A stretch of 49,405 nucleotides of DNA from Bacillus thermotolerans (GCF_000812025.2 NZ_JWJE02000029.1:1-49405); one strand, 5' to 3'. Shown: positions 8,808 through 17,190, numbered from the stretch's first letter. Made by a program: numbers and translations. Notes: generated by a model from the letters alone, not told the origin.

Positions 8808-10787
8808 ATGAAGACGGTTACGAGTGGATTAAAGCTGTGGGAACCGACACCAGAGCAAATTGAAAAGGCAAGTGTGTCTGATTATATGAACTGGCTCAAG
8901 GAGGAAAAAGGCAAGTCATTTTTCTCTCTTCAGTCCTTGTGGGAGTGGTCTGTAACCGATATAGAAGGCTTTTGGGCATCTGTCTGGGAATATTGCAAAG
9001 TACAGTCCTCTCAGCCTTATGAACGTGTGCTCGATAAAAGGCAAATGCCAGGAGCAAAGTGGTTTGCGGGCTCGCGATTAAATTATGCGGAGCATGTGTT
9101 TCGGAATACTCAAGGGAAGAAGCCGGCTCTAATTTTTCAAGCTGAGCACAAAAAGAGACAAGAGGTTTCCTGGGAAGAGCTGCAGGAGAAAACAGCAGCG
9201 GTTGCTTCTTCTCTAAAGGCATTAGGAGTCAAACCGGGAGATCGGGTGGCTGCTTATATGCCAAATATTCCTGAGGCGGTGATCGCTTTCCTGGCATGTG
9301 CAAGCATCGGAGCCGTTTGGTCGAGCTGCTCCCCGGATTTCGGCATTGAAAGTGTGATTGACCGTTTTAAGCAAATTGAACCGGTAGTGCTATTCGCTGT
9401 AGACGGTTATCAGTATAACGGCAAAACATTTGACCGTCTGCCTCATGTTGCCCAGCTCGAGCAGGCCATTCCCTCCGTCCGGCGTACAATCCTGGTTCCC
9501 TATATAAGCAGCCAGCCGGCACGTATATCTGATCAGTGTATTTCGTGGAAGGAAGCGGTGAAGCCGGCAGGTGAATTATCGTTTGAACAGGTGCCATTCG
9601 ACCATCCGCTATGGATACTCTACTCATCGGGTACCACAGGCCTGCCCAAAGCGATTGTACAGGGGCATGGGGGCATTTTGCTGGAGCACTTGAAAACCTT
9701 GCAGATTGAGCAGAATATTGGAAAAGACGATGTTTTCTTCTGGTATACAACAACTGGCTGGATGATGTGGAACTTTTTAGTAGGTAATTTAATGGTTGGG
9801 GCAACGATTGTACTTTACGACGGGAGCCCTTCTTATCCTAGCCTGGAGGTGCTGTGGGAACTGGCTGAGGAAATAAAGATCACGTACTTTGGCACGAGTG
9901 CAGGATTCATCCATTCATGTATGAAGTCTGAAGTAAAACCGGGGGAAACCCGAAATCTGTCCCACTTAAGAGCTGTTGCTTCGACAGGTTCGCCTCTGTC
10001 GAATGAAGGATTTGCATGGATATACGAGAGCGTGAAGAAAGATGTATGGCTTGCATCGATCAGTGGAGGAACTGATGTATGCACGGCCTTTGTCAGCGGT
10101 TCGCCGGTATTGCCGGTCTATGCCGGGGAAATTCAAACGAGGGCCCTTGGAGCCAGCATACAATCCTTCGATGAGAACGGAAAGGCATTAACGAACGAAG
10201 TCGGTGAATTGGTCATTACGGAACCAATGCCTTCGATGCCGGTTTATTTTTGGAACGATGAAAAAAACAAAAGGTATCATGACAGCTACTTTGATGTATA
10301 TCCGGGAATATGGCGGCACGGAGACTGGATTAGGATTGACGAGAAGGGGAGCTGCGTGATTTATGGACGGTCTGACTCAACCATTAATAAAGGAGGCGTA
10401 AGGCTCGGCACAAGCGAGATTTACCGAGCAGTAGAAGCGGTGGATGGAGTAGTAGACAGCCTGGTAGTAGATTTAGAGTCACTGGGCAGAGACTCATTTA
10501 TGCCTCTGTTTGTGGTTCTGAAGGAAGGGATGTCACTTACTGATGAGCGGAAGCAGCAAATTAGAGCTGCAATCAAACAAACGGTTTCCCCGCGTTTTAT
10601 TCCAAGTGAGATTTATGAAGTGTCACATATTCCCAAAACCATCAGCGGCAAAAAGCTTGAAGTACCGGTTCGAAAAATTCTCCTTGGCATGCCGGCAGAG
10701 AAGGTTGTTAACCGGGGCTCTGTGGCGAATCCGGATTCTTTAGATTTCTTTTTTGAATTAGCGAAGGATCTTAATAAACAGGTATAA
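8808..10787 (+). CDS. aacS: Acetoacetate--CoA ligase (acetoacetyl-CoA synthetase)
   Basis: This 659-residue member of the ANL superfamily converts acetoacetate, ATP and CoA to acetoacetyl-CoA in the cytoplasm, which can feed ketone-body or leucine breakdown products into acetyl-CoA. The N-terminal segment WFAGSRLNYAEHVFRN is typical of this family. The AMP-binding motif LYSSGTTGLPKAIVQGHGG lies near residues 271-289, YGRSDSTINKGGVRLG near 522-537, and the late acyl-activating lysine motif PKTISGKKLEVP near the C-terminus. Length is normal and the frame intact. ATG 8808 follows GGGGAGGAG. A wrecked MaoC-type gene follows. Confidence 0.93.
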   Translation: MKTVTSGLKLWEPTPEQIEKASVSDYMNWLKEEKGKSFFSLQSLWEWSVTDIEGFWASVWEYCKVQSSQPYERVLDKRQMPGAKWFAGSRLNYAEHVFRNTQGKKPALIFQAEHKKRQEVSWEELQEKTAAVASSLKALGVKPGDRVAAYMPNIPEAVIAFLACASIGAVWSSCSPDFGIESVIDRFKQIEPVVLFAVDGYQYNGKTFDRLPHVAQLEQAIPSVRRTILVPYISSQPARISDQCISWKEAVKPAGELSFEQVPFDHPLWILYSSGTTGLPKAIVQGHGGILLEHLKTLQIEQNIGKDDVFFWYTTTGWMMWNFLVGNLMVGATIVLYDGSPSYPSLEVLWELAEEIKITYFGTSAGFIHSCMKSEVKPGETRNLSHLRAVASTGSPLSNEGFAWIYESVKKDVWLASISGGTDVCTAFVSGSPVLPVYAGEIQTRALGASIQSFDENGKALTNEVGELVITEPMPSMPVYFWNDEKNKRYHDSYFDVYPGIWRHGDWIRIDEKGSCVIYGRSDSTINKGGVRLGTSEIYRAVEAVDGVVDSLVVDLESLGRDSFMPLFVVLKEGMSLTDERKQQIRAAIKQTVSPRFIPSEIYEVSHIPKTISGKKLEVPVRKILLGMPAEKVVNRGSVANPDSLDFFFELAKDLNKQV

Positions 10788-10810
10788 ATAGGTTTTACTT
10801 CCTGACATGC

Positions 10811-10848
10811 GGGCACCCTTTAGAAGCTTCTGGTGAGGGTGCCTTTCT
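10811..10848 (+). terminator. Terminator after acetoacetyl-CoA synthetase
   Basis: GGGCACCCT pairs with AGGGTGCC, with an inner palindrome AGAAGCTTCT, followed by TTTCT. Confidence 0.75.
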
Positions 10849-10872
10849 GCATGGAATAAGCGAAAAGAGCAA

Positions 10873-11113
10873 GGAAGACCTGTTATACAAGGACTGCTGA
10901 CAGCTACCTTGCCGACCAAAGTAGGATGTCCTTGCTCGTACGATGAACTTTGAGTTTCTCAGGCCGGTATTTGCTGGAGATACCATCGTATTCGAAGTAA
11001 CTATTAAAAAAGCTCGAAAAGCAGGCAGATAGAAAGGACAGGACGGCCAAGGCAGCTTCCTTTTTGTACAAGGCCAAATGGAGAAACCAGTGATGAAAAG
11101 AAAAATTTGGTAG
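10873..11113 (+). pseudogene. Remnant of a MaoC-type (hot-dog fold) acyl-CoA hydratase
   Basis: Two out-of-frame pieces read like the C-terminal half of a MaoC dehydratase: RPVIQGLLTATLPTKVG from about 10876, then NFEFLRPVFAGDTIVFEVTI from about 10944. The catalytic N-terminal half is missing, the frame changes between the pieces, and a stop follows KKARKAGR. No start codon or ribosome binding site is left. It lies downstream of acetoacetyl-CoA synthetase, consistent with a former acyl-CoA catabolic operon. Confidence 0.7.
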
Positions 11114-11134
11114 TCATTCTTGAGACAAAGAAAG

Positions 11135-11159
11135 GACTTCAAGCAGGGGGCTTGAAGTC
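11135..11159 (-). terminator. Terminator of ogt
   Basis: GACTTCAAGC and GCTTGAAGTC form a 10-bp stem with a 5-nt loop. Read on the minus strand it is followed by a T-rich tract. Confidence 0.7.
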
Positions 11160-11175
11160 TCGTTATCTGGAACCG

Positions 11176-11709
11176 TTAGTCTTTCAGGTTTTCTTGTTCA
11201 AGCTCCAGCAGTTTTGTCTTCATTTCTAAGCCTCCACGGTAACCCGTCAGCGAACCGTTTTTCCCTATTACCCGGTGACAGGGCACTGTGATTAAGAGGG
11301 GGTTGGCACCAATGGCTGTGCCAACAGCCCGGACGGCTGAAGGTCTATTGATTCGGTCAGCGATATCTGAATAGGTCCATGTCTGTCCATAAGGGATTTC
11401 TCTTAGCGCATTCCATACATCGAGTTGAAAAGGGGTTCCTCTATAATCAACTGAAAGGGAGAATTGCTGTCTTGTACCTTGAAGAAATTCAATCAATTCA
11501 GCTAAGTAAGGATGCAGCTTCTTTTCATCTTCAATAAGCGGGCTGTCCGGAAATCGCTTTTTTGCCCAGGCAGCTAATTCGTCAAACGGCTGATGAAGAG
11601 AGCCAACGAAGGCAAGTCCTCGCGCTGTGGCTGCCACGTGCATCCTCCATTCTTTATATATCAGCACTGCCCAGTATACTGCTGTTCCATTCCTCTGCTT
11701 CATCATCAT
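11176..11709 (-). CDS. ogt: Methylated-DNA--protein-cysteine S-methyltransferase (O6-alkylguanine repair)
   Basis: Suicide repair enzyme that moves alkyl groups from O6-methylguanine in DNA to its own cysteine. The active-site motif VPCHRVIGKNGSLTGYRGG is present near the C-terminus, as is the DNA-binding segment RPSAVRAVGTAIGANP. The start is taken at 11709 (177 residues) because GGAGGTG sits six bases upstream of the ATGATGATG; the ATG at 11724 overlaps that ribosome binding site. Apparently a single-gene unit. Confidence 0.93.
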   Translation of the reverse strand: MMMKQRNGTAVYWAVLIYKEWRMHVAATARGLAFVGSLHQPFDELAAWAKKRFPDSPLIEDEKKLHPYLAELIEFLQGTRQQFSLSVDYRGTPFQLDVWNALREIPYGQTWTYSDIADRINRPSAVRAVGTAIGANPLLITVPCHRVIGKNGSLTGYRGGLEMKTKLLELEQENLKD

Positions 11710-11789
11710 AATAAGCACCTCCATAACTAGTATATAATGATTTCTATGATAAAAGAGAGAGCAGTTGCTTGTAGGTACATTTCCAACAG

Positions 11790-11835
11790 AAATAGCCCCC
11801 TTAAGCTAGCATTTAGCTTGAGAAGGGCTATTTTT
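11790..11835. terminator. Terminator hairpin between two minus-strand genes
   Basis: AAATAGCCC pairs with GGGCTATTT, with an inner pair TAAGCTA/TTAGCTT. It lies downstream of the minus-strand gene ending at 11873. The T run is better on the plus strand. Confidence 0.65.
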
Positions 11836-11872
11836 AGGGAAGAAAATTTTAGAGAAAGGTTAGGCGGAAATG

Positions 11873-12328
11873 TTACTTTCCAGGTTTATATTTCCACTGA
11901 ACAAGAAATATAAGGGGCATCCCAATAATTGTGGGCAAAAACCAGAAGAGTAAGGTAGGCCATTCATTTAATAAAGGAATCCTAGGCACATTTACTACTA
12001 CAACGGCTGTTACGATGCCGATGTAGGAGCCTAACATGCCGCCAATGTGAAAGTTGATCCAGCCTTTCCATTTCCTTTTAACAGCTAAATAGCCGCTTAA
12101 GGACAGCCCGTAGGAAAACAGAGCAATATAGAAGAGATATTGACTTTCTTCCCAATGCCAAATGGACATAATCAAGGCTGTAATAAAGACGGTGACATAA
12201 GCACCGTGATAGAGCTCTCCGGCATAGGTATGCCGCCCCTTTCTTTTTCTAGAAGACATAGCAAGCAATCCGCTGATTAAGCAAACGGTTCCAGCAAGTG
12301 TATGGGTGATTAATATAGAGGTAAGCAT
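11873..12328 (-). CDS. DUF2306-like membrane protein
   Basis: A 151-residue polytopic protein with about five membrane segments (roughly residues 3-23, 42-60, 66-84, 93-113 and 127-145) and conserved-looking histidines (HTLAGT, YHGAYV, NFHIGG). The pattern resembles the DUF2306 family of unknown function, but that match is by eye. The ATG at 12328 follows a GGAGTG-type site. Confidence 0.6.
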   Translation of the reverse strand: MLTSILITHTLAGTVCLISGLLAMSSRKRKGRHTYAGELYHGAYVTVFITALIMSIWHWEESQYLFYIALFSYGLSLSGYLAVKRKWKGWINFHIGGMLGSYIGIVTAVVVVNVPRIPLLNEWPTLLFWFLPTIIGMPLIFLVQWKYKPGK

Positions 12329-12616
12329 TTTTCATCACTCCAAACAAAAAGAGTTAGAGTTATAAGGTGCTTACTAGACTGTCTATTATTTTCCCTGTTA
12401 GTTATATTAAGGCTGCACGGCTTTTAGTACTTCTTAAGCAGGGGATATAAAAATCACAAACAACCAGGCGAATGTAGAAGAGCAAGAGGGTGTGCAAAGG
12501 CGCAGTTTCTTGTCTATTTTCGTCGGCAAAAAAACGATTGCGTGGCAGGAATCAATGGGAAAAATTGCCATATAGTAGAAATCGTAGGTCAATTTTCCGT
12601 TGAGGAGGAGCAAAGA

Positions 12617-13099
12617 ATGAGTCTAAGTTCACCGCATGTCAAATGGGTAACAACCGTGTTTGTGATTCTTGCTTTAGTGGCTGCCTTTGTTTTCGGAACG
12701 GCGCCGAAGGCATCGGCAACGATTAATTATGGGGAGGAAGTAGCGTCTGTAGCAAAAAGGTATGTAGGGAGCCCTTATAAGTGGGGAGGAACCACACCGA
12801 AAGGTTTCGATGCAAGCGGTTTTACTCAATATGTGTATAAACATGCGGCAACGAAGAAAGCGATTCCGCGCACGAGTGCGGCTCAATACAAAATAGGCAA
12901 ATCCGTGCCACAAAGCCAATTGAAACAGGGAGATTTGGTCTTCTATGCGACAGGTAAAAAAGGCGTTGTTTCTTTTGTGGGCATTTACAGCGGAAATGGT
13001 ACCTTCATTGGGGTCACGACAAAAGGTGTTAAATCGGTTAAAATGAGCGACACGTATTGGAAGACGAAGTATATGGGCGCCAAACGAGTCGTTCAATAA
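12617..13099 (+). CDS. Secreted NlpC/P60-family protein lacking the catalytic triad
   Basis: A 160-residue exported protein. Residues 1-34 are a signal peptide ending in PKASA. Residues 36-160 have the NlpC/P60 fold signature (YVGSPYKWGGTTPKGFD, PRTSAAQ, QGDLVFY, VGIYSGNGTFIG). Active members are Cys-His-His peptidases that cut peptidoglycan stem peptides. Here the Cys of FDCSG is Ala66 (codon GCA), the His of SHVGIY is Phe120, and the usual His after FI is Gly132. It therefore should not cleave; a wall-binding or regulatory role is inference. ATG 12617 follows GAGGAGG, which rules out the longer frame from 12542. Confidence 0.88.
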   Translation: MSLSSPHVKWVTTVFVILALVAAFVFGTAPKASATINYGEEVASVAKRYVGSPYKWGGTTPKGFDASGFTQYVYKHAATKKAIPRTSAAQYKIGKSVPQSQLKQGDLVFYATGKKGVVSFVGIYSGNGTFIGVTTKGVKSVKMSDTYWKTKYMGAKRVVQ

Positions 13100-13218
13100 A
13101 AAAGGAATGAGCTTTTTTGATCAGTATCTATAATCTATCACCTGATTTCTAGAAAATCCTGGAAAGAGAAACGGTTGTCTCTTCTTTAGGTTGTTTTAGA
13201 AGCTAAGCCCTGCTTTTA

Positions 13219-13247
13219 GACATTCGTTCTTAACGAGTGTCTTTTTT
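13219..13247 (+). terminator. Terminator downstream of the NlpC/P60 gene
   Basis: GACATTCGTT and AACGAGTGTC pair around CTT and are followed by six T. A weaker AAAAAAG/CTTTTTT hairpin lies right at the gene's stop codon. I see nothing else in the 300 nt up to the next gene. Confidence 0.75.
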
Positions 13248-13401
13248 ATTAAAGTGCCGTTTGGTGCAATCTGTCCTTTTTAAAATCCTTTATGTATTTC
13301 GTACTAATTCTCTAGAAAGAACACTACAATTCTAAAAGGAGAATTTTTCCGTCTTTCTGAGTCGCCGGCTCAAATAAATGCTTGGCAAAGGAGAGTGCCG
13401 C

Positions 13402-13998
13402 TTGGAGAACATACAACAATTTTATTCGATTTCCTTAGCGGAGTTTTGGAGCCTGTATAAGGTTTCGATTTTTATGAGTTTGTTAGGTGCACTGATTGCT
13501 CATTACGTAAGGAAAGGAACGGTGCAGGTGCCGTTCCTTGTGATTCCGTACCGAAAGGGGAAGTGGACGAAGAAAGCAGTTAGCCTCAATGTAAGAAGAG
13601 TATGGTACCGCCCTTTGTCTTTTATATTTACGATTGTTGATTTTCTACTCTTTATAGTAGGCATGAGGTGGGATGAGGAGCAGGCGAAGAGGAGAATCTA
13701 TTTTGAGCTAGGGTTTTTAGGAGACGTACTTATCGGAGTAGGGGCAGGCATCTTGTCAAAAACCGCTCTGCAGGTAACCGATATTGAGAGCATTTACGCA
13801 GAGGTAAGTGCAGCGCTGCTTGCAGGAATCGCGGGGCTTGCATACATTAGAGAGCGTCAGCGCAAAAACAGCGAGCCTCCGCCCCCTTGTCAGTGCTGCT
13901 GTTGTGAGAACTGCAAAGAACCACCCGCCGAGCCTCCGCCGCCCCCTGAACCACCGCCGCCAAACAATGCTTGCGGACCCTCTAGTAATGAGCCTTAA
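13402..13998 (+). CDS. DUF4257-like membrane protein with Cys-cluster and polyproline tail
   Basis: 198 residues from TTG 13402, which lies 8 nt after AAAGGAG; an ATG at 13378 precedes that site and is unlikely. There are about four hydrophobic segments. The part from RIYFELGFLGDVLIGVG through AGIAGLAYIRERQRK resembles DUF4257, a small Bacillus membrane family of unknown function. The tail is odd: PPPP, then CQCCCCENC, then a proline-rich stretch and a last Cys (ACGPSS). Six cysteines within nine residues suggest metal binding or thiol cross-linking. Function unknown. Confidence 0.65.
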   Translation: MENIQQFYSISLAEFWSLYKVSIFMSLLGALIAHYVRKGTVQVPFLVIPYRKGKWTKKAVSLNVRRVWYRPLSFIFTIVDFLLFIVGMRWDEEQAKRRIYFELGFLGDVLIGVGAGILSKTALQVTDIESIYAEVSAALLAGIAGLAYIRERQRKNSEPPPPCQCCCCENCKEPPAEPPPPPEPPPPNNACGPSSNEP

Positions 13999-14017
13999 GA
14001 TGTTAAGAGGAAATAAA

Positions 14018-14055
14018 AGAGAGGATCAAAGCTCATGCTTTGGATCCTCTTTTTA
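14018..14055 (+). terminator. Terminator after the DUF4257-like gene
   Basis: AGAGGATCAAAGC pairs with GCTTTGGATCCTCT (one mismatch), followed by five T. It could also serve the convergent minus-strand gene. Confidence 0.8.
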
Positions 14056-14073
14056 GAATAGCAGAGCTTATGA

Positions 14074-14697
14074 TTAGACTGAACCCAGCATTTCTCCAAG
14101 CGGGCCATTTTCATCGATGATGTCCTGGAGGTCATAGATACTAATAGGGAAATAAGTGATGCCGTATACGTAAGGAGCTAAATCATACAGCTGATAGTAC
14201 AGAACTAGACTCTTATCCGCTACATAGAAATGATCATTTTCGGGTGGGGTGACTTCGCCGGTAATCACAGGAATATCTCTTGCTTTTACTTGGTCTTTGA
14301 TTAAGCCTAGCAGCACATTTTCGTAATCAGCGCCTTCTTTAAAGAGTTCGCTTAATGTGTAAAGTTTACCGGATGTTAAATCAAAGGTCAGTGTTTTAAT
14401 GGTCGTCAAACCGTGAGCCCCGCCGGTGTAGGAATACGCATACAATGCAATGCTTAAAATGCCTCTCTGGTTCGTTTTTACTTCAAACCAGCCTTGAAGT
14501 TCGACAAGCGACGGGTCAAAAGCGTCCCGCTCTCTTAGTAAATTATTCAGCTGCAGGATGACAGTCCGGTTGAGGGATTCTTGAAGCGTTGCGTTATTAA
14601 GACCAGTGACGATAGGGTAATAAACGAAAATATTTCTGTCGGTATCTGTATATGAACGTGTGTGCACGATGACGGGCCGTTGAAACATAGCTGCCAT
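14074..14697 (-). CDS. DUF3298/DUF4163-type protein (RsiV-like fold)
   Basis: A 207-residue protein without a signal peptide or membrane segment. The segment YTGGAHGLTTIKTLTFDLTSGKLYTLSELF and the end LYDLAPYVYGITYFPISIYDL are characteristic of the DUF3298 (heat-shock cognate-like) domain found in RsiV and in spore-former proteins. Its role here is unknown. It is convergent with the DUF4257-like gene and stands alone. Confidence 0.75.
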   Translation of the reverse strand: MAAMFQRPVIVHTRSYTDTDRNIFVYYPIVTGLNNATLQESLNRTVILQLNNLLRERDAFDPSLVELQGWFEVKTNQRGILSIALYAYSYTGGAHGLTTIKTLTFDLTSGKLYTLSELFKEGADYENVLLGLIKDQVKARDIPVITGEVTPPENDHFYVADKSLVLYYQLYDLAPYVYGITYFPISIYDLQDIIDENGPLGEMLGSV

Positions 14698-14813
14698 CTC
14701 TCCTAACTATAATTGTCCTTTTCTTTACTATATTCTTAAAAGGAATAAAAGTGAGTTCAGGTGATGGAGAGCTGTAAGTTATTTGTTTAGAAGCAAGGGG
14801 ACAGAAGGTAGTA

Positions 14814-14891
14814 ATGGTACATCTTTTTGGCTATCCATCAAACGAAGCTGGTAAGAGTATGTTCGGATGTAAGAAAAGCAATCATAAATAA
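14814..14891 (+). CDS. Possible 25-aa small ORF (unrecognised)
   Basis: ATG 14814 lies 7 nt after AGAAGG. The frame (MVHLFGYPSNEAGKSMFGCK...) runs into the left arm of the following terminator. No similarity is recognised; a chance frame is quite possible. Confidence 0.2.
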   Translation: MVHLFGYPSNEAGKSMFGCKKSNHK

Positions 14892-14933
14892 ACCCTCTGC
14901 CAGATGACAGAGGGTTTATTTATGATTTTTTTA
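14880..14933. terminator. Bidirectional terminator (20-bp perfect stem)
   Basis: AATCATAAATAAACCCTCTG is repeated inverted at 14908-14927 and flanked by T and A runs. It ends popT, which reads in from the minus strand. Confidence 0.9.
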
Positions 14934-14936
14934 TTT

Positions 14937-15749
14937 TTAAGCCGCGTATTTTCCTGAAAGAAAGGCAGAACTAAAGCCGATCAGAAAGGTTAGCGCACAA
15001 ACAAGCCATTCATTTACAGCCATTGGCATGCCTGGGAACACAACGAATACGGAGCCGACGATTAAGCCGATAATCGCCGCATATGTAATATACGGAAAGT
15101 GATCAAGCGCCTGGCGGATGAGCTTGCTGCTGATGATAAAGCCGAGGACGACGCCGGCTCCTACAATAGCGATAATCACTATATCAAGGCTGGACAAGGC
15201 TTCAATAACAACCGGATACACACCGATAAGAAGCAAAATAAAGGAACCGCTAATTCCTGGCAGGAGCATAGCCATACTAGCAAGCCAGCCAGAGCCAAAT
15301 AGAATCAGCACTTCATTTACTTGCAGAGACTCACCGATTTGCATCGGCTGAATGCTTTCCAACAAAGCGAGTATACCTAGCAATACAATTCCTGCCGCCA
15401 TGATGAGTATGTGAATCGCTTTAAACGTCTGTCTCGCTTCAGATTGCTGAATTAAGAAAGGAATGACCCCAATAATTAATCCAAGGAAGAAGAACTGCGT
15501 CGGTTCGTAGTGCTTTTCTAATAAATATTCAATCCCTCGGCTGAGTAAGAGAATGGCAGAAATCATTCCGATCCCTAAAGGGATTAAGAAGGAAAGCTGC
15601 TTTTTCCATTCTCTGCTGAAAAAGCTGCTGATTGCCTCTAGCAGGCGGTCGTAGATACCGAGAATGAACGCGATGGTTCCTCCGCTGACACCGGGGATTA
15701 AATCGCTAACCCCCATTGCAAAGCCGCGGTATAAGTTTTTCCATTCCAT
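14937..15749 (-). CDS. popT: Undecaprenyl phosphate translocase PopT (DUF368)
   Basis: A 270-residue integral membrane protein of the DUF368 family, shown in Gram-positives to recycle the lipid carrier undecaprenyl phosphate across the membrane for wall synthesis. Both family hallmarks are present: SDLIPGVSGGTIAFILGIYD near residues 15-34 and LLPGISGSFILLLIGVYP near 160-177. About eight membrane segments follow. ATG 15749 follows AAGGAG. Monocistronic, with a strong terminator. Confidence 0.88.
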   Translation of the reverse strand: MEWKNLYRGFAMGVSDLIPGVSGGTIAFILGIYDRLLEAISSFFSREWKKQLSFLIPLGIGMISAILLLSRGIEYLLEKHYEPTQFFFLGLIIGVIPFLIQQSEARQTFKAIHILIMAAGIVLLGILALLESIQPMQIGESLQVNEVLILFGSGWLASMAMLLPGISGSFILLLIGVYPVVIEALSSLDIVIIAIVGAGVVLGFIISSKLIRQALDHFPYITYAAIIGLIVGSVFVVFPGMPMAVNEWLVCALTFLIGFSSAFLSGKYAA

Positions 15750-16015
15750 ACTGAATAAACTCCTTCATAAAATGATCTTGTGTAGCTATGTAGGTGAGCG
15801 GCTACAGGACAAGCCATTTTAAACAGCCGCCAATGTATTATTTTACATGCAATTCACATACTAGGAAAGTAAGAACCCTAGAATAATAAATTATTTGAAA
15901 AGAAGGCGCGAGCTCCCTATCTATGAACGACCCTTATCTCTATGTTGTTTCTTCTATTTATCCTTCGGTGATGCAGGAATGATTATTCCTTATGCTGCCT
16001 TGGTTAGATGAAAAG
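15750..16015. other. Intergenic region upstream of popT
   Basis: Apart from a GGCGGCT/AGCCGCT hairpin in the popT leader (about 15796-15834) I see no gene and no clear promoter in this stretch. Confidence 0.4.
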
Positions 16016-16060
16016 AAAGGATAGACAAAGCCGACTACAGTCGTTTTGTCTATCCTTTTA
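16016..16060 (-). terminator. Terminator of the minus-strand membrane protein gene
   Basis: AAAGGATAGACAAA pairs with TTTGTCTATCCTTT, with an inner GACT/AGTC pair. T runs lie on both sides. Confidence 0.85.
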
Positions 16061-16073
16061 GGTGCTCACTGGA

Positions 16074-16529
16074 TCAATTTAACTGATTTCCCCACAAAGA
16101 GTGTAACAACAGTATATATAGTGTGAAGCAGCTGGTTAATACGATGAATAATACAGGGAGCAGTCGAAACGCAGTGTTTTTTCGTATAGCTGTGACAAAT
16201 ACAATGAACGAGAGGACGGCTGCCGTGTAATAAAGATAGATCATCGGGTAGTGGGTGAGCGGTCCTAAAAACAGGGCAAGCACCGAAAATTGAGCAAAGA
16301 ACGCTAATATAGAAATAGCCGTCCACTTTAGCTCGCTCTGGATTGCAGCTATATTTCTAATGGCAAGGATGACTGAGAAGATGATAAGAGCTGCGAGCAA
16401 TCCTTCATATAAGAAGAACAGCGACTCCCTATAGACGGCAAAATAATATCCAAGAACCAATAACGGTATAATGGCGAGCAATAAGTAAATATTTAGCTTG
16501 AGATAAAAGGTTTCCTTGATCGGTCTCAC
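16074..16529 (-). CDS. Hypothetical five-segment membrane protein
   Basis: 151 residues, very hydrophobic, with about five membrane segments (roughly residues 13-31, 37-57, 70-88, 97-113 and 120-143). No family is recognised. The start shown is GTG 16529, the most upstream in frame, but the GGGAG just before it is too close to be an ideal ribosome binding site, so the true start may lie a little downstream. Confidence 0.6.
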   Translation of the reverse strand: MRPIKETFYLKLNIYLLLAIIPLLVLGYYFAVYRESLFFLYEGLLAALIIFSVILAIRNIAAIQSELKWTAISILAFFAQFSVLALFLGPLTHYPMIYLYYTAAVLSFIVFVTAIRKNTAFRLLPVLFIVLTSCFTLYILLLHSLWGNQLN

Positions 16530-16693
16530 TCCCTTTTTTTATAACGAATTAGCTGTCTTCTAATTTTCTATTATACAGGCTCTAAAAGGTCAGAGGGAAG
16601 ATATGAGGAACTGGCGATGCTTATATCAGCATCTTGGGCTCGGTGTTCATACTAATTTATGGGGAATATAAAACTCCGGAATTCCATACACCA

Positions 16694-16721
16694 TTGACTT
16701 CTCTTTTGTATGCTATACTAA
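16694..16721 (+). promoter_or_regulatory. Possible SigA promoter
   Basis: TTGACT, a 16-nt spacer and TACTAA lie 40 nt upstream of the start at 16763. The -10 element is weak. Confidence 0.35.
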
Positions 16722-16762
16722 TAGATGACTACAGTATCAAATTTGGAAAGGTCGTTATACAG

Positions 16763-17140
16763 ATGGATGCAACAAGCAAACCTGCAGAGTTACTTGTACA
16801 ACAAGGACAGAACGTATTGGAGAGCATGAGGGATTTAAGGCGCATGATCAAGAAGAAAGGCAAAGAACGCTCTGGCCTGTATGAACGGTTCTGTGCAAAC
16901 GAGCATTCGTTCGAGGTATATACGTATATGGATGCTGCGGTTGGGCAATTAGCAGAAGTCCAGACTTTTCAGGAGACATTGGATACCTTTAGCAGTATCT
17001 TTACAGAAATACGGACGAATTTCGAGGCAGATGTTGATGTGAAGCAGGCGGAAGATGCCTACGGGAAAGCGTGCCAGGCGTACAAAGCGATGGCTGAGTC
17101 TCTAGGATTTGCAAAGGAAGCCACGACCATAAAATCATAG
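16763..17140 (+). CDS. Hypothetical helical cytoplasmic protein
   Basis: 125 residues from ATG 16763, which follows GGAAAGG. The longer frame from 16634 runs through the likely promoter and is not used. The protein is charged and mostly helical in character, with a basic patch MRDLRRMIKKKGKERSG, and has no signal peptide. I do not recognise a family. It is followed by a clear terminator. Confidence 0.6.
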   Translation: MDATSKPAELLVQQGQNVLESMRDLRRMIKKKGKERSGLYERFCANEHSFEVYTYMDAAVGQLAEVQTFQETLDTFSSIFTEIRTNFEADVDVKQAEDAYGKACQAYKAMAESLGFAKEATTIKS

Positions 17141-17154
17141 TCATCTATATTTCA

Positions 17155-17190
17155 ACCCGCATGTAGGCTCAGTCGACGTGCGGGTTTTTA
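17155..17190 (+). terminator. Terminator after the 125-residue gene
   Basis: ACCCGCA pairs with TGCGGGT and is followed by five T. Confidence 0.8.

Noticed and set aside
12340-12616. Possible cyclic di-AMP (ydaO-type) riboswitch before the NlpC/P60 gene
   Set aside because: NlpC/P60 genes often carry one, but the conserved core sequences could not be found here.
15099-15351. Plus-strand frames inside popT
   Set aside because: They are shadows of the well-supported minus-strand PopT gene.
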